DNA of 64,000 nt, taken from Diplodia intermedia (taxonomy: Eukaryota > Ascomycota > Dothideomycetes > Botryosphaeriales > Botryosphaeriaceae). Position numbers and translations under genes: made by a program. Within the stretch, counting starts at the first letter, position 1, and each line of letters begins with the position of its first letter. This document shows positions 22,925-34,122 of the stretch, in pieces. Under the pieces are notes generated by a model. The model did no database searches and was not told the DNA's origin. It worked only from the letters and a program-made list of their open reading frames with translations. The stretch lies in assembly GCA_021495925.1 (NCBI GenBank), contig JAKEKT010000010.1:310001-374000 (forward strand). Direction: 5' to 3'.

Positions 22925-23685
22925 TCAGTCGAACTGTAGATCTGATCAGTGCGATTCCTTGGCGGGTAAACAACTGAATACATACAGGAGTCAAGAAAGA
23001 CTCGGCAACGAAACGCGCTCTAGCGTTCAACTGCCCCGAAAATTAGTTCATGCTCGCGGATTGGCCGACAGCTACGGGAGAGCAGGCTTCAGCCACACCC
23101 CTCGGAGCCACTTACGAAGAGCTTCATTTCCGAAATCTCCTTATCGACCTCCTCCATGAACTGAATGATGAAGTCAACCAGCTTGTGTTTCAGCATCTCC
23201 TCGGTGTGGAAGTTCGTGATCAAGAACGAAATGTCGTATCCCTAAGAAACGTCAGCTCCACCGCCTTGAGCCCGACCAGGGGCAACCGGCGCACCTTAAT
23301 GGCCTTCCTCCGCAGAATAAAGAACGATTCGGCTCTCTGGGTCAAGAACCGCGTGAACTTGTGGACCAGGATATGCTCAATCTCGTCCGCCTGCTTAATC
23401 TTGAGGCTGATTCTCACAGAGTTGATACTCGGCTCGATGAAGACGCGCTCGTTCTCATTGCGGGAAACGGTCAAAGGGTTCAGGAGGACTTCGGGTGACG
23501 ACTGGGCCTCGATCTCGGGGACGTTGTGGCGTTCCGAGGCTTGCGAGGCGAAGTTAGAGAGCGAAAGCGCCGCGGTGAGCGAGGAGCGGACGCATTGGAG
23601 GTACGGCCGGAGAGATTGCGACTACCGCAAGGCATCAGCGAGCTGGGGCGACGGATTCGGAGGATGCGGAAGGTAGGGTTACCAT
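22925..23685 (-). CDS. ARC19: Arp2/3 complex subunit 4 (ARPC4, p20)
   Basis: A core subunit of the seven-protein Arp2/3 complex that nucleates branched actin, needed for endocytic patches. Five coding exons (23685-23683, 23621-23295, 23241-23116, 23030-22986, 22933-22925) give 169 residues, the normal family length. The first coding exon is only the ATG, with an intron directly after it; exon 2 then reads SQSLRPYLQCVRSSLTAALS. The near-invariant block FIEPSINSVRISLKIKQADE and QRAESFFILRRKAIKGYDIS follow. The last exon is Phe-Asp-stop, giving the family ending SFLTPFD. Every intron has a good donor and acceptor. The gene faces UBP6 across 363 bp. The symbol follows budding-yeast naming. Confidence 0.95.
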
Positions 23686-24048
23686 CTTGACGGGGCGCAA
23701 CCGGAGGGCGGAACCAAGGCGATTGCGGAGGGTTGGGTGGGAGCTTGGGCTGGCAGTACGGAGGAGCTCCCTAGACCTGGGGGTATGATGTGGTGAGGCG
23801 GGGGCCCTTGGGCGGTGATGCGCGGCAGGTGCGGGCCTGTCGGGGCTTCCGAAGATACTCCGGGCCCGGTGCTGCCCCAGCAGCTCGCAGCTTGGCTTGG
23901 CGCGGTGAGCTAATCGCCGGGCAACTCTATCCAGGACATTCCATCCACTGCTTTCGCCGCTCGCTCTGCCCTTTGCTGTCAACCTCCTCCCGGGGCGAAC
24001 CTCCGCGACCCTATCGATCACCTTTCTACCCATCGTCCAGCAGCCAAA
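23686..24048. promoter_or_regulatory. Shared divergent promoter, ARPC4 and UBP6
   Basis: The two start codons lie back to back with 363 bp between them, so both promoters and leaders must share the interval. No consensus factor site was assigned. Confidence 0.45.
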
Positions 24049-26115
24049 ATGGAGTCCATTCCAGGTACGATGCCCCGCCCCATCCGCCATCGTCATGAGT
24101 ACCGTGGCGCATTACCCCCGTCGGACCTCATACCATTCATCCATACAAGCTGTGTGAGCCATACGGGCACTTTTGCACATCGGACTTGCTGCCTCGATGC
24201 TCTTAGCTCAGTAGAACGGCCGCACTGGTTCTCGCATAGTACCGACTTCGCTGACTTGCGCCACAGTGGTTGTCAAGCACCAAGGAAAGAAATACGATGT
24301 CGAGCTCGACCCCTCAAGTACCGGCGAGACCTTCAAGTTCCAGCTGTTCTCCCTGACCGGCGTCGAGCCCGAGCGCCAGAAGATTCTGGTCAAGGGTGGC
24401 CAGCTCAAGGATGACACTGATCTGTCGAAGCTCAAGGTCAAGGCCGGTCACACCTTCATGATGATGGGCACGCCTTCCGGAGATGCCAAGGGTCAGATCG
24501 AGCGTCCTAAGGAGAAAATCCGCTTCCTTGAAGACATGACCGAGGCCGAAGCCGCTCAGTCAGCCGGCGCGATACCTGCTGGTCTCCAAAACCTCGGAAA
24601 CACTTGCTACATGAACTCTACCTTGCAGACTCTGAAAGCCATCCCGGAGCTGAGGGATGAGCTGGTCAAGTACAAGCCAAGGTAGTCCACCCATAGTGAT
24701 TACACATCACGCACGCGTGCTGACGTGAAACAGTGCTTCCGGCGACGCCGGCCCCAGCGATTTCAGAGTCTTCGGCCTGGGAGGCCTTGGAGCGTCCTCC
24801 GACCTTACCGAGTCCTTGCGCGACCTATTCAAGCAAATGTCCGAGACCCAAGAGGGCTTTCCTCCCATGATGTTTCTGAACGCGCTACGGACTGCCTTCC
24901 CTCAGTTCGCACAGAAGGCCAAGGATGGTCACGGATATGCCCAGCAGGATGCCGAGGAAGCCTGGTCACAAATTGTCACGCAGCTCCGCCAGAAACTGAA
25001 GGCCAATGATGCGTCTGGGCAGGCCACCGACTCCTTCGTCGACAGATACCTTTCTGGCAAATTCGAGTCGGTTATGGAGTGCGACGAGCAAGCTGCCAAG
25101 GATGGCGGCGAGCAGCCAATCAAGGGCGAGGATACTTTCCTTAAGCTGAACTGCCACATCACAGCCGAGGTGAACCACCTCCGCGAGGGTCTCGCCGCAG
25201 GCATGCAAGAGAAGATTGAGAAGAACTCGGAAATCCTCGGCCGCAACTCGATGTACACGAAGACTTCCCGCATCGCGAGGCTTCCTAAGTATCTTCCCGT
25301 TCACTTCATGCGCTTTGACTGGCGAAAAGACACGAGCAAGAAGGCCAAGATCATGCGGAAGGTCACGTTTCCTCAGGAGCTTGATGCCGTCGAGTTCTGC
25401 TCTGAGGATCTGAAGAAGCTGCTCATCCCCGTCCGCGACAAGATTAGGGAAATCAGGAAGGAGGAGGAAGATGTTGAGCGCGCCAGGAAGCGGAGAAAGC
25501 GCATTCAGCATGGCGAGGATGTCGAAGAATCGGCGGACCTGAAAGGCAAAGGCAAAGGGCCTGCAAGCGAGAAGGACTCTGCTAAGGAGAAAAAGGAGTC
25601 ACAGAAAAAAGGATCTAGTAGCACCGATGTCGAGATGCAGGACGTGGAGTACAAGACAGATGCTCAGATCGAGGCTGAGCGTGCTGCCTCGATTTTGAAG
25701 GCGAAGAAGGAGCTGCTTGACCTTGTGGATGGAAAGCTTCTCGCTGACGACTCTTGCAACAAGACTGGGCTGTACGAGCTTCGTGGAGTCATCACTCACC
25801 AAGGTGCTACGGCTGACAGTGGCCATTACACGTCCTTTGTCAAGAAGGAAGGCCAGCAGGACCCGGTAACCGGCAAGCGAAAGGAGGAAGATGGCAAGTG
25901 GTGGTGGTTCAACGACGACAAGGTCTCCGAGGTGGACTATGACAGGATTGAGACCTTGTCTGGTGGTGGTAAGTACATCGAGACGTGACTGAGAAGACGT
26001 GCGCTGACTTCCCTTAGGTCAGAGTCACTCCGCCTTGATCCTGCTCTACCGCGCCGTGGGCATCCCCAGCAAGGAAGATATTGCGGAAGCGGAGAAGGCC
26101 AAGCCTATCGCTTGA
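24049..26115 (+). CDS. UBP6: Proteasome-associated deubiquitinase UBP6/USP14
   Basis: Binds the 26S proteasome base through its ubiquitin-like domain and trims ubiquitin from substrates. Exons 24049-24064, 24267-24681, 24734-25968 and 26018-26115 give 587 residues. The first exon is 16 bases (MESIP), followed by a long 202-base intron. The ubiquitin-like domain is at about residues 6-75 (VVVKHQGKKYDVELD). The catalytic Cys box NLGNTCYMNSTLQ has Cys119. The His box THQGATADSGHYTSF is in exon 3. A charged Lys/Glu-rich insertion (about residues 370-430) separates the two halves of the catalytic domain. The last exon encodes SHSALILLYRAVGIPSKED. All splices are in phase. Confidence 0.95.
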
Positions 26116-26643
26116 ACCACTCCATTCACAGCGATATCTCGACCTTAGGCTTATCTTCTCCGACGTTTGGATGAGGGTCTTAGACGGTGGACTGTATGAG
26201 TTACGAGGCATAGCGCGACGGGTCCATAGATTCCGTTTACTCTCAGCATAGCATAAGAACGGTGGCACTTTGCGAGCTTGGAGGAGAGCTGTGATGATTG
26301 AAGTGAATGCAAAGACAGAAGTCAAGTGGCTACTTTATATACCCAACGCACCCTCAAAAGCGTTCGCCAGGGTAATGGCTCACATGTATCCTTCGGACGG
26401 ACTTCAATTTTGAATCGAATAATTCGGAGGTGTTGATTAGTGGCGTGGGTGCCTCAGGCGCGTGCAAGTCGCGACCCTCTTTCCTTCCTTCCTTCAGAGG
26501 CTCCGATCTGCCTCCTCCTCAACGCCACCTTTTCAACGGTGCGCCTACAGCTTCTCTCTCGCCCAGCTTGACGCGCAGGCCATTCACCTTCCTCTTTCTC
26601 TTCTCATCACCCCAGTTGCGGCATGTTGTAAATTGTATTCACA
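26116..26643. other. Intergenic between UBP6 and REC8
   Basis: About 530 bp with a pyrimidine-rich stretch close to the REC8 start, which is probably its promoter and leader. No gene was seen. Confidence 0.4.
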
Positions 26644-29102
26644 ATGTTCTACAGTCACGAAGGTGAGCTTGCTTTCAGCGTGCTTGGCGAGATTCCTCTG
26701 ACAGACGCGACAGTGCTCACAAGCCGCAAGTACGGCGTCGCGACCGTCTGGTTTGTGATATCTGTGCCTACCTCGTCAGCGTTCATCTGCTCACAAGCGC
26801 AGGCTGGTCGCGACTCTGGGCTCCAAATCTACAACCACGAAAAAGGTGACTCGCAAGGCCATCCTCAATGTCGACGTCCCGAAGGCGTGTGAAACCATCC
26901 TTGAGCCGGAAGTCCCGCTCGCTCTTCGTCTCCAGAGTAGTCTTCTGTGAGCTGATATCCTTCGGTGCGATTACCTGCAAGTGAAGTGCGCTGACTCCGG
27001 CATTGCAGCTATGGCGTCACCCGAGTCTACTCTCAGCAGTGCAGCTACGTTCTAGCCGACGCACAGAGCACGCAGAACAATATCCGCACGGCATTGGTGA
27101 CAATAACCAGGAACATCGAGCTTGACCCTGAGGTTGGGCGTACGAGGTACGAGAGTTGTGCAGGTGAAGACGCCTGCTTCGTGCGCATCTCACTGACTGC
27201 TCAATCAGGCCTGACCAACTCGTCCTTGAGGACGATCCATCGTACCTGCCTGATTTCGCTCTCGCACCTCTCGATCTAGACGGCTCAGACCTAGAGCCTC
27301 CATCCCTTACTCGATCCAGCAGCTTGTCGTCGCTTCGCCACTCACGTAGCCCACGCCGCAGCATCTCACTGGAGGATCAAAAGCGTGGCTCAGTCTTCGG
27401 CATCCAAGTACCAAGCTCTGATAGCGGTGGCTTCAGTGGAATAGGTGGGTTCGTCGTGCCGGGCGATGAGGGTCCGGGTACAAGGGTTCCGGGTGGAAGC
27501 GTCCTGAACGTAGAGGAAGAAGGCTTCGAGCCTGGAGTGGACTTCGGCTTCGATGAAGAGGGAAACCTCGTTGAGCATGCGTCTGCAGACAAGCTCCACA
27601 GGACGCCTCTCAGTGGAACGAGGCCCGGTTTGCTGGGCAGGGGCATGGGTTTTCCGAGTAGCTCTGCTGCAAGTGCGCGTGTTCGACAAGAGCACGAGGA
27701 AGCCCAGCAACTTGGACCCGGTGTAAGTCCTATTTTGAGAATTGGGTAAGCTTTTCACAGCTGATATCGAGCCCAGTATAATGAGCAAATGGACATCAAT
27801 ATACCTATCGGCGATGATGACGAATTGGACCTCCTTCCTGAGGCTGAGCCATTTCCTTCCGCCCATGGCCGCCTTAGCTCTGCTTCCGAACACCGGGAGA
27901 ACGAAGAAGAAGCCATCGAGTCATCATCCGTTGTCCAGGCTCCCATCCGTCGACAACTTAAGCGCCGAGTTATTCCGATGGATACGACTATGGAGCTTCG
28001 CAATGCGGACCTTGCTGGCTGGATGAATGGCTACGTCGACAATATGCTTGAGGCGAAGAAGCAGAAGCATGTCCATAATGCGACAATGCTGGCCAAAAGG
28101 AACGCTGAATACTGGGTCCTCGGCCTGGGTCTTGGAGGCGTAGGTGCTATTGTGGGTAACACTGGCCTTGCCGGACCACTCGACCAGTTCCGCGGCGACG
28201 CACTACTGCTTTCCCTTGGCATCGTCCGAAAGGGGCCCAAGAAGAAACGTGCACATCAAAGTGCCGATGAGCAAGACAAGTCAGATGGAGATGGCAGGCG
28301 TGTTCGTCCGCGCTCGGAGGAGGGAGAGGTTGGCCGCGGTGACACCGACATGGAAGATGGTGGCCCCGTCAACATTGATGAAGAGGAGCATGATGTTGAG
28401 GCCGCTCGCGAAGCACAATCGGAGCAGGAGGAGCGAGATCTCTCTCAGATGTTCCCGTGGAATGTGACGGCGTCTGTTCGCAACTCTTCTCTAGCGCCCA
28501 GCGCCCGCCGCGCTCTGGGCTTTGGTGGATCGGGTGTCTCGACTTCTGCTGGCGGATCCATCGGCGGCCAACTGGGTTCTATCGGACGCAGAGGTCGCTG
28601 GATTAGCGAGAGCCCTCTCCATGGCCGCGGCCGTCACCACAACCTTGAGCCTCTTCCCAGCTCCGAAGCTGACGAATTGGGAGATGATACGCTGGGTGAC
28701 CTTGGTGGAGGCGTCGCTGTCGGCGAGGATGATGAGTTCGAGATGGACGGAGCTGCTGCGGCGGCTGACACCCAGACTGCAACCGAATCACAGGTCGCTC
28801 GTACTGCCTTCGCTAAGGAGATGGAGAACTTCGGAATGTTCATCTTCGACAGTCTCAAGCAAAAGGAGGATGAGGCCGCCGCCGCCGCCACAGAAGGATC
28901 GCAATCCGTTGAGAGCATCAATGAGATCCTGTTCGAAGACATCCTTCCCCCGAATTCGACCAGCACCATTGTTGCTGCCCAGGGGTTCATGCACTTGCTC
29001 ACCCTATCGAGTCTGGGGCGCGTTTCCACTAGGCAGGATGAACCGTTCGGGGAGATTGGTCTGAGCTTGCCTTATGCTGATGAGGCAAAGAGTGTTCACT
29101 GA
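26644..29102 (+). CDS. REC8: Meiotic cohesin subunit REC8 (kleisin)
   Basis: The alpha-kleisin that closes the cohesin ring in meiosis and is cut by separase. Six exons (26644-26662, 26714-26750, 26803-26946, 27009-27146, 27209-27722, 27777-29102) give 725 residues. The first exon is 19 bases. Spliced, the N-terminal kleisin domain reads MFYSHE-VLTSRKYGVATVW-LVATLGSKSTTKK and continues with CSYVLADAQSTQ. A long acidic, low-complexity middle follows. The C-terminal winged-helix part has FGMFIFDSLKQKEDE and QGFMHLLTLSSLGRVSTRQD. RAD21/SCC1 is the paralogue to exclude: the divergent middle and the TSRKYGVATVW N-terminus fit Rec8 better. Several early introns interrupt the most conserved region, so the protein is easily truncated by automated prediction. 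Confidence 0.85.
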
Positions 29103-29749
29103 GGACTGACTGTACGATGACATGACAGCAGAGAGGGCGTGTGGATCGATGGCTGTTGCTAAGTCGCTGAAATATGTGTTCATGGTTTTTACCAAGCATT
29201 TTATGAGAAGAGGTGGTGGTTAAGAGACACGACATTATACGGATGACAAAATTTCCATGGAGGATGGAGACTTCTTGCTAATTTCTACACTTCTTAAGTA
29301 TTTAGGGCAGACAGAGCGTACGTAATTAGCTATATCGGCTGGTTCATAATCAATAGACAGGAGTTACCGCGCTGATAGAAGGGCAAGATGAGTGAGTTTC
29401 GATGCAAATGCTTGGTCAAGGTACTCAGTACTCTTTTGTATTTCTCGACTTACGAGGCCGTCCCTTATACAGTCCCTCTTTGCCTCCGCATGTTCAACTC
29501 TGACTACTTTTTGCGACACTATTTACTGGAGGGGCACAGCGGGTGACAAAGAAATGGGCCCTTTGAGCTTACCAGGACGATAAGTTGGATATAAGATCCA
29601 GACGTAAATGTGCACATTTCAAACTTACTTTTACGTCCGGATCCTGTATTCAACTGCCTATGTGAATATAACGATATAGTATCTGCTTAAGGCAGATGCG
29701 AGCGGGCACTTTTTTTGTCACCCGCTATGGGGGATAAACCAGGAATTTC
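29103..29749. other. Intergenic between REC8 and Wbp11 genes, contains a foldback element
   Basis: The two genes converge here. No protein gene is visible. The right part is occupied by the MITE-like element at 29538-29726. Confidence 0.4.
29538..29726. mobile_element. MITE-like foldback element, 189 bp
   Basis: Perfect 13-base terminal inverted repeats AGCGGGTGACAAA lie at 29538-29550 and, inverted, at 29714-29726. Inside is a second, larger inverted repeat with 26-base arms (29583-29608 against 29630-29655) that match at 22 of 26 positions. All four differences are transitions, as expected from deamination or RIP. The centre is the 14-base palindrome AAATGTGCACATTT at 29606-29619. There is no coding capacity. 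I did not find a clear target-site duplication, so the ends are provisional. It lies between two convergent genes and touches the 3' flank of the Wbp11 gene. Confidence 0.55.
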
Positions 29750-30709
29750 CTAGTCTGCAAATGCCTCGTCCTCCACCTCCTCCATCTCCACTTGTTTCAA
29801 CTCCCGCTCAAACTTCGCCGCTTCCTCGTCGATATCCACGTCTTCTCCAGCCCCTGCCACCGCGTTCATCATTCTGTACTCTGCCTCTTCCACAGCTGCT
29901 TCAGCCGCTTGTTCCGCATCCTGCATCCCCTCCCGAGCCATCTCGGCCTTCTTCTGCCCGTAACCCTGCTTCTCAAGTCTATCAAGCTCCTCCGGCTCGA
30001 GCAACTTCCCTGGAGTCTGTCCCTTCGCCGCCGCAAGCTTCTGAGCCACAGCTGCCGGCACAAAGCGCGAGGCCTCCTTCCGCAAGTCGCGGTGTACGGG
30101 CGCGGCGCTGTATACCGTCTTCGCTTCAGCCGCCGGCGCTGCCGCCGCCGTACCGGCTCCGGGCCTCGCAGGCAGCGGGTGCGGCCCGTCTCTTGCAGCA
30201 GACTTCTCGTCCTGCGGCGGTGGTGCGCCGCCCCTCCTCGGCTTGCGCGGAATCGGGGGTGGCGTGTCACGCGGCATGGGTATATCCCTCACATCCTCGT
30301 CCGTCTCGCTGCTCTCGCTCCCTTCATCATTGTCGTGTCCCCTGCCGTCCCTCCTTCTCTTCCCCAGCACGCCACCTCCCCTCCCCCTGCCGCCGCCGCC
30401 CTCTCTGCCCCCTCGCCCGCCCCCACCAAATGTCGGCGCGTGGTCGCCCAGCGCCTCGCGCGCCTTGCGGATCGCACGCACTTCCTTTTCGAGGTTGTTC
30501 AGCGTCTCGCGGTCGCGAGGCCGCAGCGGCTCGCCGCGCTCCTCGGCACCCTTGAGGTCATCGATCTGCCGCTGTAGTCGCTCCGGGTTGCGCTTGGCCA
30601 ATCGGTCGTTGCGCTGCGCTGCCACGTTGGCCTTGTTCTTCTTGAGTGCGCGCTGCTTGTCGGCCTTGTGCTGCGCGGCAACGGGATTGAGGGATTTGTC
30701 CTTCGCCAT
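29750..30709 (-). CDS. WW-domain-binding protein 11 (Wbp11) family splicing factor
   Basis: A nuclear, proline-rich protein; in animals WBP11/SIPP1 binds WW proteins and PP1 and takes part in pre-mRNA splicing. The single exon encodes 319 residues. The N-terminal Wbp11 domain reads AKDKSLNPVAAQHKADKQRA, then RNPERLQRQIDDLKG. A Gly/Arg-rich stretch follows, then the proline motif DTPPPIPRKPRRG, a likely WW or SH3 ligand. The C-terminal half is a charged coiled-coil-like region ending in EEVEDEAFAD. The start ATG (30709-30707) faces POP1 across 430 bp. Glycine and arginine runs make this region prone to length variation. Confidence 0.85.
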   Translation of the reverse strand: MAKDKSLNPVAAQHKADKQRALKKNKANVAAQRNDRLAKRNPERLQRQIDDLKGAEERGEPLRPRDRETLNNLEKEVRAIRKAREALGDHAPTFGGGGRGGREGGGGRGRGGGVLGKRRRDGRGHDNDEGSESSETDEDVRDIPMPRDTPPPIPRKPRRGGAPPPQDEKSAARDGPHPLPARPGAGTAAAAPAAEAKTVYSAAPVHRDLRKEASRFVPAAVAQKLAAAKGQTPGKLLEPEELDRLEKQGYGQKKAEMAREGMQDAEQAAEAAVEEAEYRMMNAVAGAGEDVDIDEEAAKFERELKQVEMEEVEDEAFAD

Positions 30710-31139
30710 GGTTTTTGTAACTTGGGTCGGTACGAGAGCAAGTGAGGGATCCCGCTGATGAGGGAGAGGAAGGGGTGAGGCGGTAGTTGTTTAAGAGGGT
30801 TGCGCTGGTGGTTCGTTTTCTTGCTAGTCTTCGGAGGATGTTGCGTTCGCTGGGTAATGGCGGGGAAAAGGATAGCGAGTGGTCAAAGAGGTCATTGATC
30901 AACAGGGGAGCTGAGGAGCTTGGAGGAGAGAGGTATGTTGTGATTCTGCTAGAAATTGGTCGGGGGATAGCCGTCCAAGCTTTGGATGGGGTTGCGATGA
31001 CTTCACTTTTTCACGTGCCCGCGCGAATCCCTGTCGCGCTTTAGGAAATTTCCTGTCAGCTCCGACAGCAATAGCTCCCTGCAACCTCAACCCCCGCACC
31101 CACCCATTCTGCTCGCGCAGCGGCTGCCAACGACCAACC
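30710..31139. promoter_or_regulatory. Shared divergent promoter, Wbp11 and POP1
   Basis: The interval is 430 bp between back-to-back start codons of two RNA-processing genes (splicing factor and RNase P/MRP subunit). Co-regulation is inference only. Confidence 0.4.
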
Positions 31140-33668
31140 ATGGCGGATAAACGCAAGCAACCGCCGTCCTCTTCAAAGCAACATGGAGGCCAGAATGGCC
31201 GCGACCGCAAGCGCGCAAAGACGCGCGACGCCCGCGCCATCGCGGCGCAGAGCACAGGCACAGCTTTCCGAAACGGCGAGGTCGACGTCGACAAGTTTGT
31301 CAAGGCGCACGAGTATGCGATCAAGGCGCTGGAGAGCGGCATGCAGAAGGCGCGTCGGGGTCTGACGACGCGGGCGTTCCAGGGCGTGCCCAAGGAGCTT
31401 CGCCGCCGAACGGCGAGCCACAACGTCAAGCGTGTGCCGAAGCGGCTCCGTCCGCGGGCGGTGCGGGAGATGGTCGAGGACAACACGCCGACGGTGACGG
31501 CAAGGAGGAGGAAGCCTAGCGGGCACATGCGGCTGAGGCTGGAGAACGCGAAGAAGTTTCAGCGGTTCGTGAGCAAGGTCCGGGCGAAGAAGGGCAAGAA
31601 GAAAGAGGAGCATGGCACGGCAGCGAGCGAGACTAAAGAAGCGGATGGTATGGAGGTCTCCGTAACGCCGGTGGAGAACGCCATCAAGACCAGGAAAGCG
31701 CGCGTCAAGTCCTCGAATCCGAAGAATCCGCCAGTTCCTCCGGCCAAGTTTCGGAAGCGCCAGCTGAACAAGCAGTGGCTTCCAACTCATATGTTTCACA
31801 CAAAGCGCGCACACATGACGCCTGCCCTCGAGCCGTTATGGCGTTTCGCGATACCATTGGCGCCGACGATGAAGTGCTACCGATCGACGCATAGAGCTAG
31901 CGTGGTGAGGGGTGCTGTGGCTTGGGATACAAGCTACATGTCGACTATTGGTCTGAATGGAGCGGAGACGCACATCCAGAAGTTGCTGACGGATTTTGGT
32001 GTTGACAATTGGGGCAAACGAGGCCAGAAGTGGAGAGATGGGACTAGGACATGGGAGGGGTGGCTGTACGATAAAGGCGGATGGCCTCAGAAGGCTATCG
32101 CACCAGTGACGATCGTATGGTGTGCAAAGCCGAAGCCCGAGGACGTGGAAATGGAAGGCGGTCATACTGAGGGTGTCTCAAAGGAGAAAGACAGGAGACA
32201 CGTCTTGATACGGATACATCCCTCAGCTTTCCTTGACCTGTGGGATACGATCCGTAAACTAAATCCACCGGTCACTATGGAGGACCTTCGATGGGAAATC
32301 GGAAGCATCGAGATAACTGGGCCAGGGGCTACCGAAGCCTTATGTGGCGTTCTGTGGCCAACTGCTGCGAATGACGCGGAGGATAGCCCCAGTGCCGTGT
32401 GGAAAATGCTTGCCCCGGTTACCAACATAGGCACTCTCCCACCCAATGCCGTTCTAGGATTCGAAATATCGGATCCTAGGCTGCACCATCCACCTCGTAC
32501 AGTACAGCTTCCCACTGACAGCGACTCACTCTCCCGTTTAGTGAACACATGCGCCAGCTGGCCTCTGGATCGGACGCAAGGCCCTTCAGCTCTGTTCACG
32601 CGCAAGAAGCGCCTAGATGCCTCACGTACTCTCCCCAGTCAGAAGTCGATCAATCGCCGAAAGACGACGGCAATGCCAAACGCATACCCCGAATCTCTTC
32701 CAACAGATCCCTCAATCCCGATTCTTCTATCCGCTTCGCGCACTCCCGGTCCAGGCAACGGAACTTGGACCATTTTTCTACCGTGGAAATGCGTTTCCCC
32801 GATCTGGAACTCGCTCATGTACTATCCGCTCTCCACGGGCGCAAACGTACGCTTTGGCGGATTAAACCAGAAGAGACAATTGGCGTTCGAAGCCGGGCTT
32901 CCATTTTTCCCAGTTGATTACCCTGGCACGAAGGCAGGGCAGGAATGGGATGTACGGGAAACGGAGAAGAGGAAGGCGGAGTGGGAGAGACGACCAAAAG
33001 GAAAGAGGGTTCAGTGGGAGAGCTTGAAACTAGCAGAAGGGCGGACAGGGGAAGTGGGCAAAGGCTGGGCTTGTGACTGGGATGCGCTGCGTAAAGTGGA
33101 CGCAGCATCGGACACCAAGCCTGCATTCTATCAAGTCCCATCCTCCCTCGCCGAGGAAGCTACATCCTCCCGCAGGACCGACGAGATCCCTAGCCCTGAC
33201 CTTGCTGTTACGAATGTCCGCATCACTATCATCGGGCGGGGTGCTCCCACTGACTGCGCGCGCATCTACCGTCTCCCGACAGCAGACGCCGACTTGCGCC
33301 GGAGGTGGCTGGCCCTTGTCCCCGACCCGCAAACGAAGTCAAGTGCAAGGAAGAAGGCCGCGCAGTTGCCTCGCAAGCCAGCACCGGACGCTCCGGAACG
33401 CGTGCAGCAAGCTTTCCTAGCGGCCAGCTTGTTAGATGTTCAGGCCAGTGGAAAAGATTATCCGTCCGTGCCGGATAAAGAGGACTTGATTGGATTTGTG
33501 ACGGCCGGTAACTACAACCTGGGAGAGGGCAGGGTGACTGGAGTGGGTAACGTGTTGTTGAAGAAGTTAGTGGAGGGTATGGGGGTGGAGAAAGATGAAG
33601 AGAGTCTCTGCATCGTGCGAAATGCAGGCGAGGCGGTGGGGAGGTTGGCAAAGTGGAAGATTGTCTGA
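31140..33668 (+). CDS. POP1: RNase P/RNase MRP protein subunit POP1
   Basis: The largest protein subunit of the RNPs that process pre-tRNA 5' ends (RNase P) and pre-rRNA (RNase MRP), acting in the nucleus and nucleolus. The single exon encodes 842 residues, near the fungal norm. The N-terminus is very basic (KRKQPPSSSKQHGGQNGRDR). The POP1 N-terminal domain has RRTASHNVKRVPKRLRPRA, then RRRKPSGHMRLRLEN and WLPTHMFHTKRAHM. The POPLD domain lies around residues 550-620 (PWKCVSPIWNSLMYYPLSTG). The C-terminal domain has IGFVTAGNYNLGEGRVTGVG. No intron is needed. ATG at 31140 follows a CAACC context and is the first in frame. Confidence 0.95.
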   Translation: MADKRKQPPSSSKQHGGQNGRDRKRAKTRDARAIAAQSTGTAFRNGEVDVDKFVKAHEYAIKALESGMQKARRGLTTRAFQGVPKELRRRTASHNVKRVPKRLRPRAVREMVEDNTPTVTARRRKPSGHMRLRLENAKKFQRFVSKVRAKKGKKKEEHGTAASETKEADGMEVSVTPVENAIKTRKARVKSSNPKNPPVPPAKFRKRQLNKQWLPTHMFHTKRAHMTPALEPLWRFAIPLAPTMKCYRSTHRASVVRGAVAWDTSYMSTIGLNGAETHIQKLLTDFGVDNWGKRGQKWRDGTRTWEGWLYDKGGWPQKAIAPVTIVWCAKPKPEDVEMEGGHTEGVSKEKDRRHVLIRIHPSAFLDLWDTIRKLNPPVTMEDLRWEIGSIEITGPGATEALCGVLWPTAANDAEDSPSAVWKMLAPVTNIGTLPPNAVLGFEISDPRLHHPPRTVQLPTDSDSLSRLVNTCASWPLDRTQGPSALFTRKKRLDASRTLPSQKSINRRKTTAMPNAYPESLPTDPSIPILLSASRTPGPGNGTWTIFLPWKCVSPIWNSLMYYPLSTGANVRFGGLNQKRQLAFEAGLPFFPVDYPGTKAGQEWDVRETEKRKAEWERRPKGKRVQWESLKLAEGRTGEVGKGWACDWDALRKVDAASDTKPAFYQVPSSLAEEATSSRRTDEIPSPDLAVTNVRITIIGRGAPTDCARIYRLPTADADLRRRWLALVPDPQTKSSARKKAAQLPRKPAPDAPERVQQAFLAASLLDVQASGKDYPSVPDKEDLIGFVTAGNYNLGEGRVTGVGNVLLKKLVEGMGVEKDEESLCIVRNAGEAVGRLAKWKIV

Positions 33669-34122
33669 GAAAGATACGAATTACGTTTGCTTGAGGAGAT
33701 TAGGGGGCAAATACACGCTCTGCTGGGGGAGTGCTGTATTCTCCATCGACGCATCTCAAGACGTTATGGGTTATGGTGGTTTTCTCTAGCCGCATGGAGC
33801 AGCCGCTCGGGGACCGAGATGTAGGCAATTGACAGGCGGGGCCAAAGGCATGCCGCGAAATAGCATTAGTCTGATTCGGCAATCCGAGCGGGAATAAAGA
33901 GCGTGACTACCGCTATCTCCACACAGTCGAGTTCCCTCGGTTGCTGGCACCCCCCTGTCAACTTTCTCGTCCAAAGAGGCTCTTTCATGCGGGGAACTCG
34001 CATACACTAGCACTTAGATCACACATCATAAAGCGTTTCCTCTCACGCCCTGAACTCCTCATGGCTCACAGATCCAATTTCTCTTCTTTTCAGTGCAATT
34101 GACAGGCTCTGCTACCGCAACC
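33669..34122. other. Intergenic, no gene seen
   Basis: This stretch holds the POP1 3' flank and the promoter of the SDH1-like gene, whose leader near 34080 is pyrimidine-rich. Confidence 0.4.
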
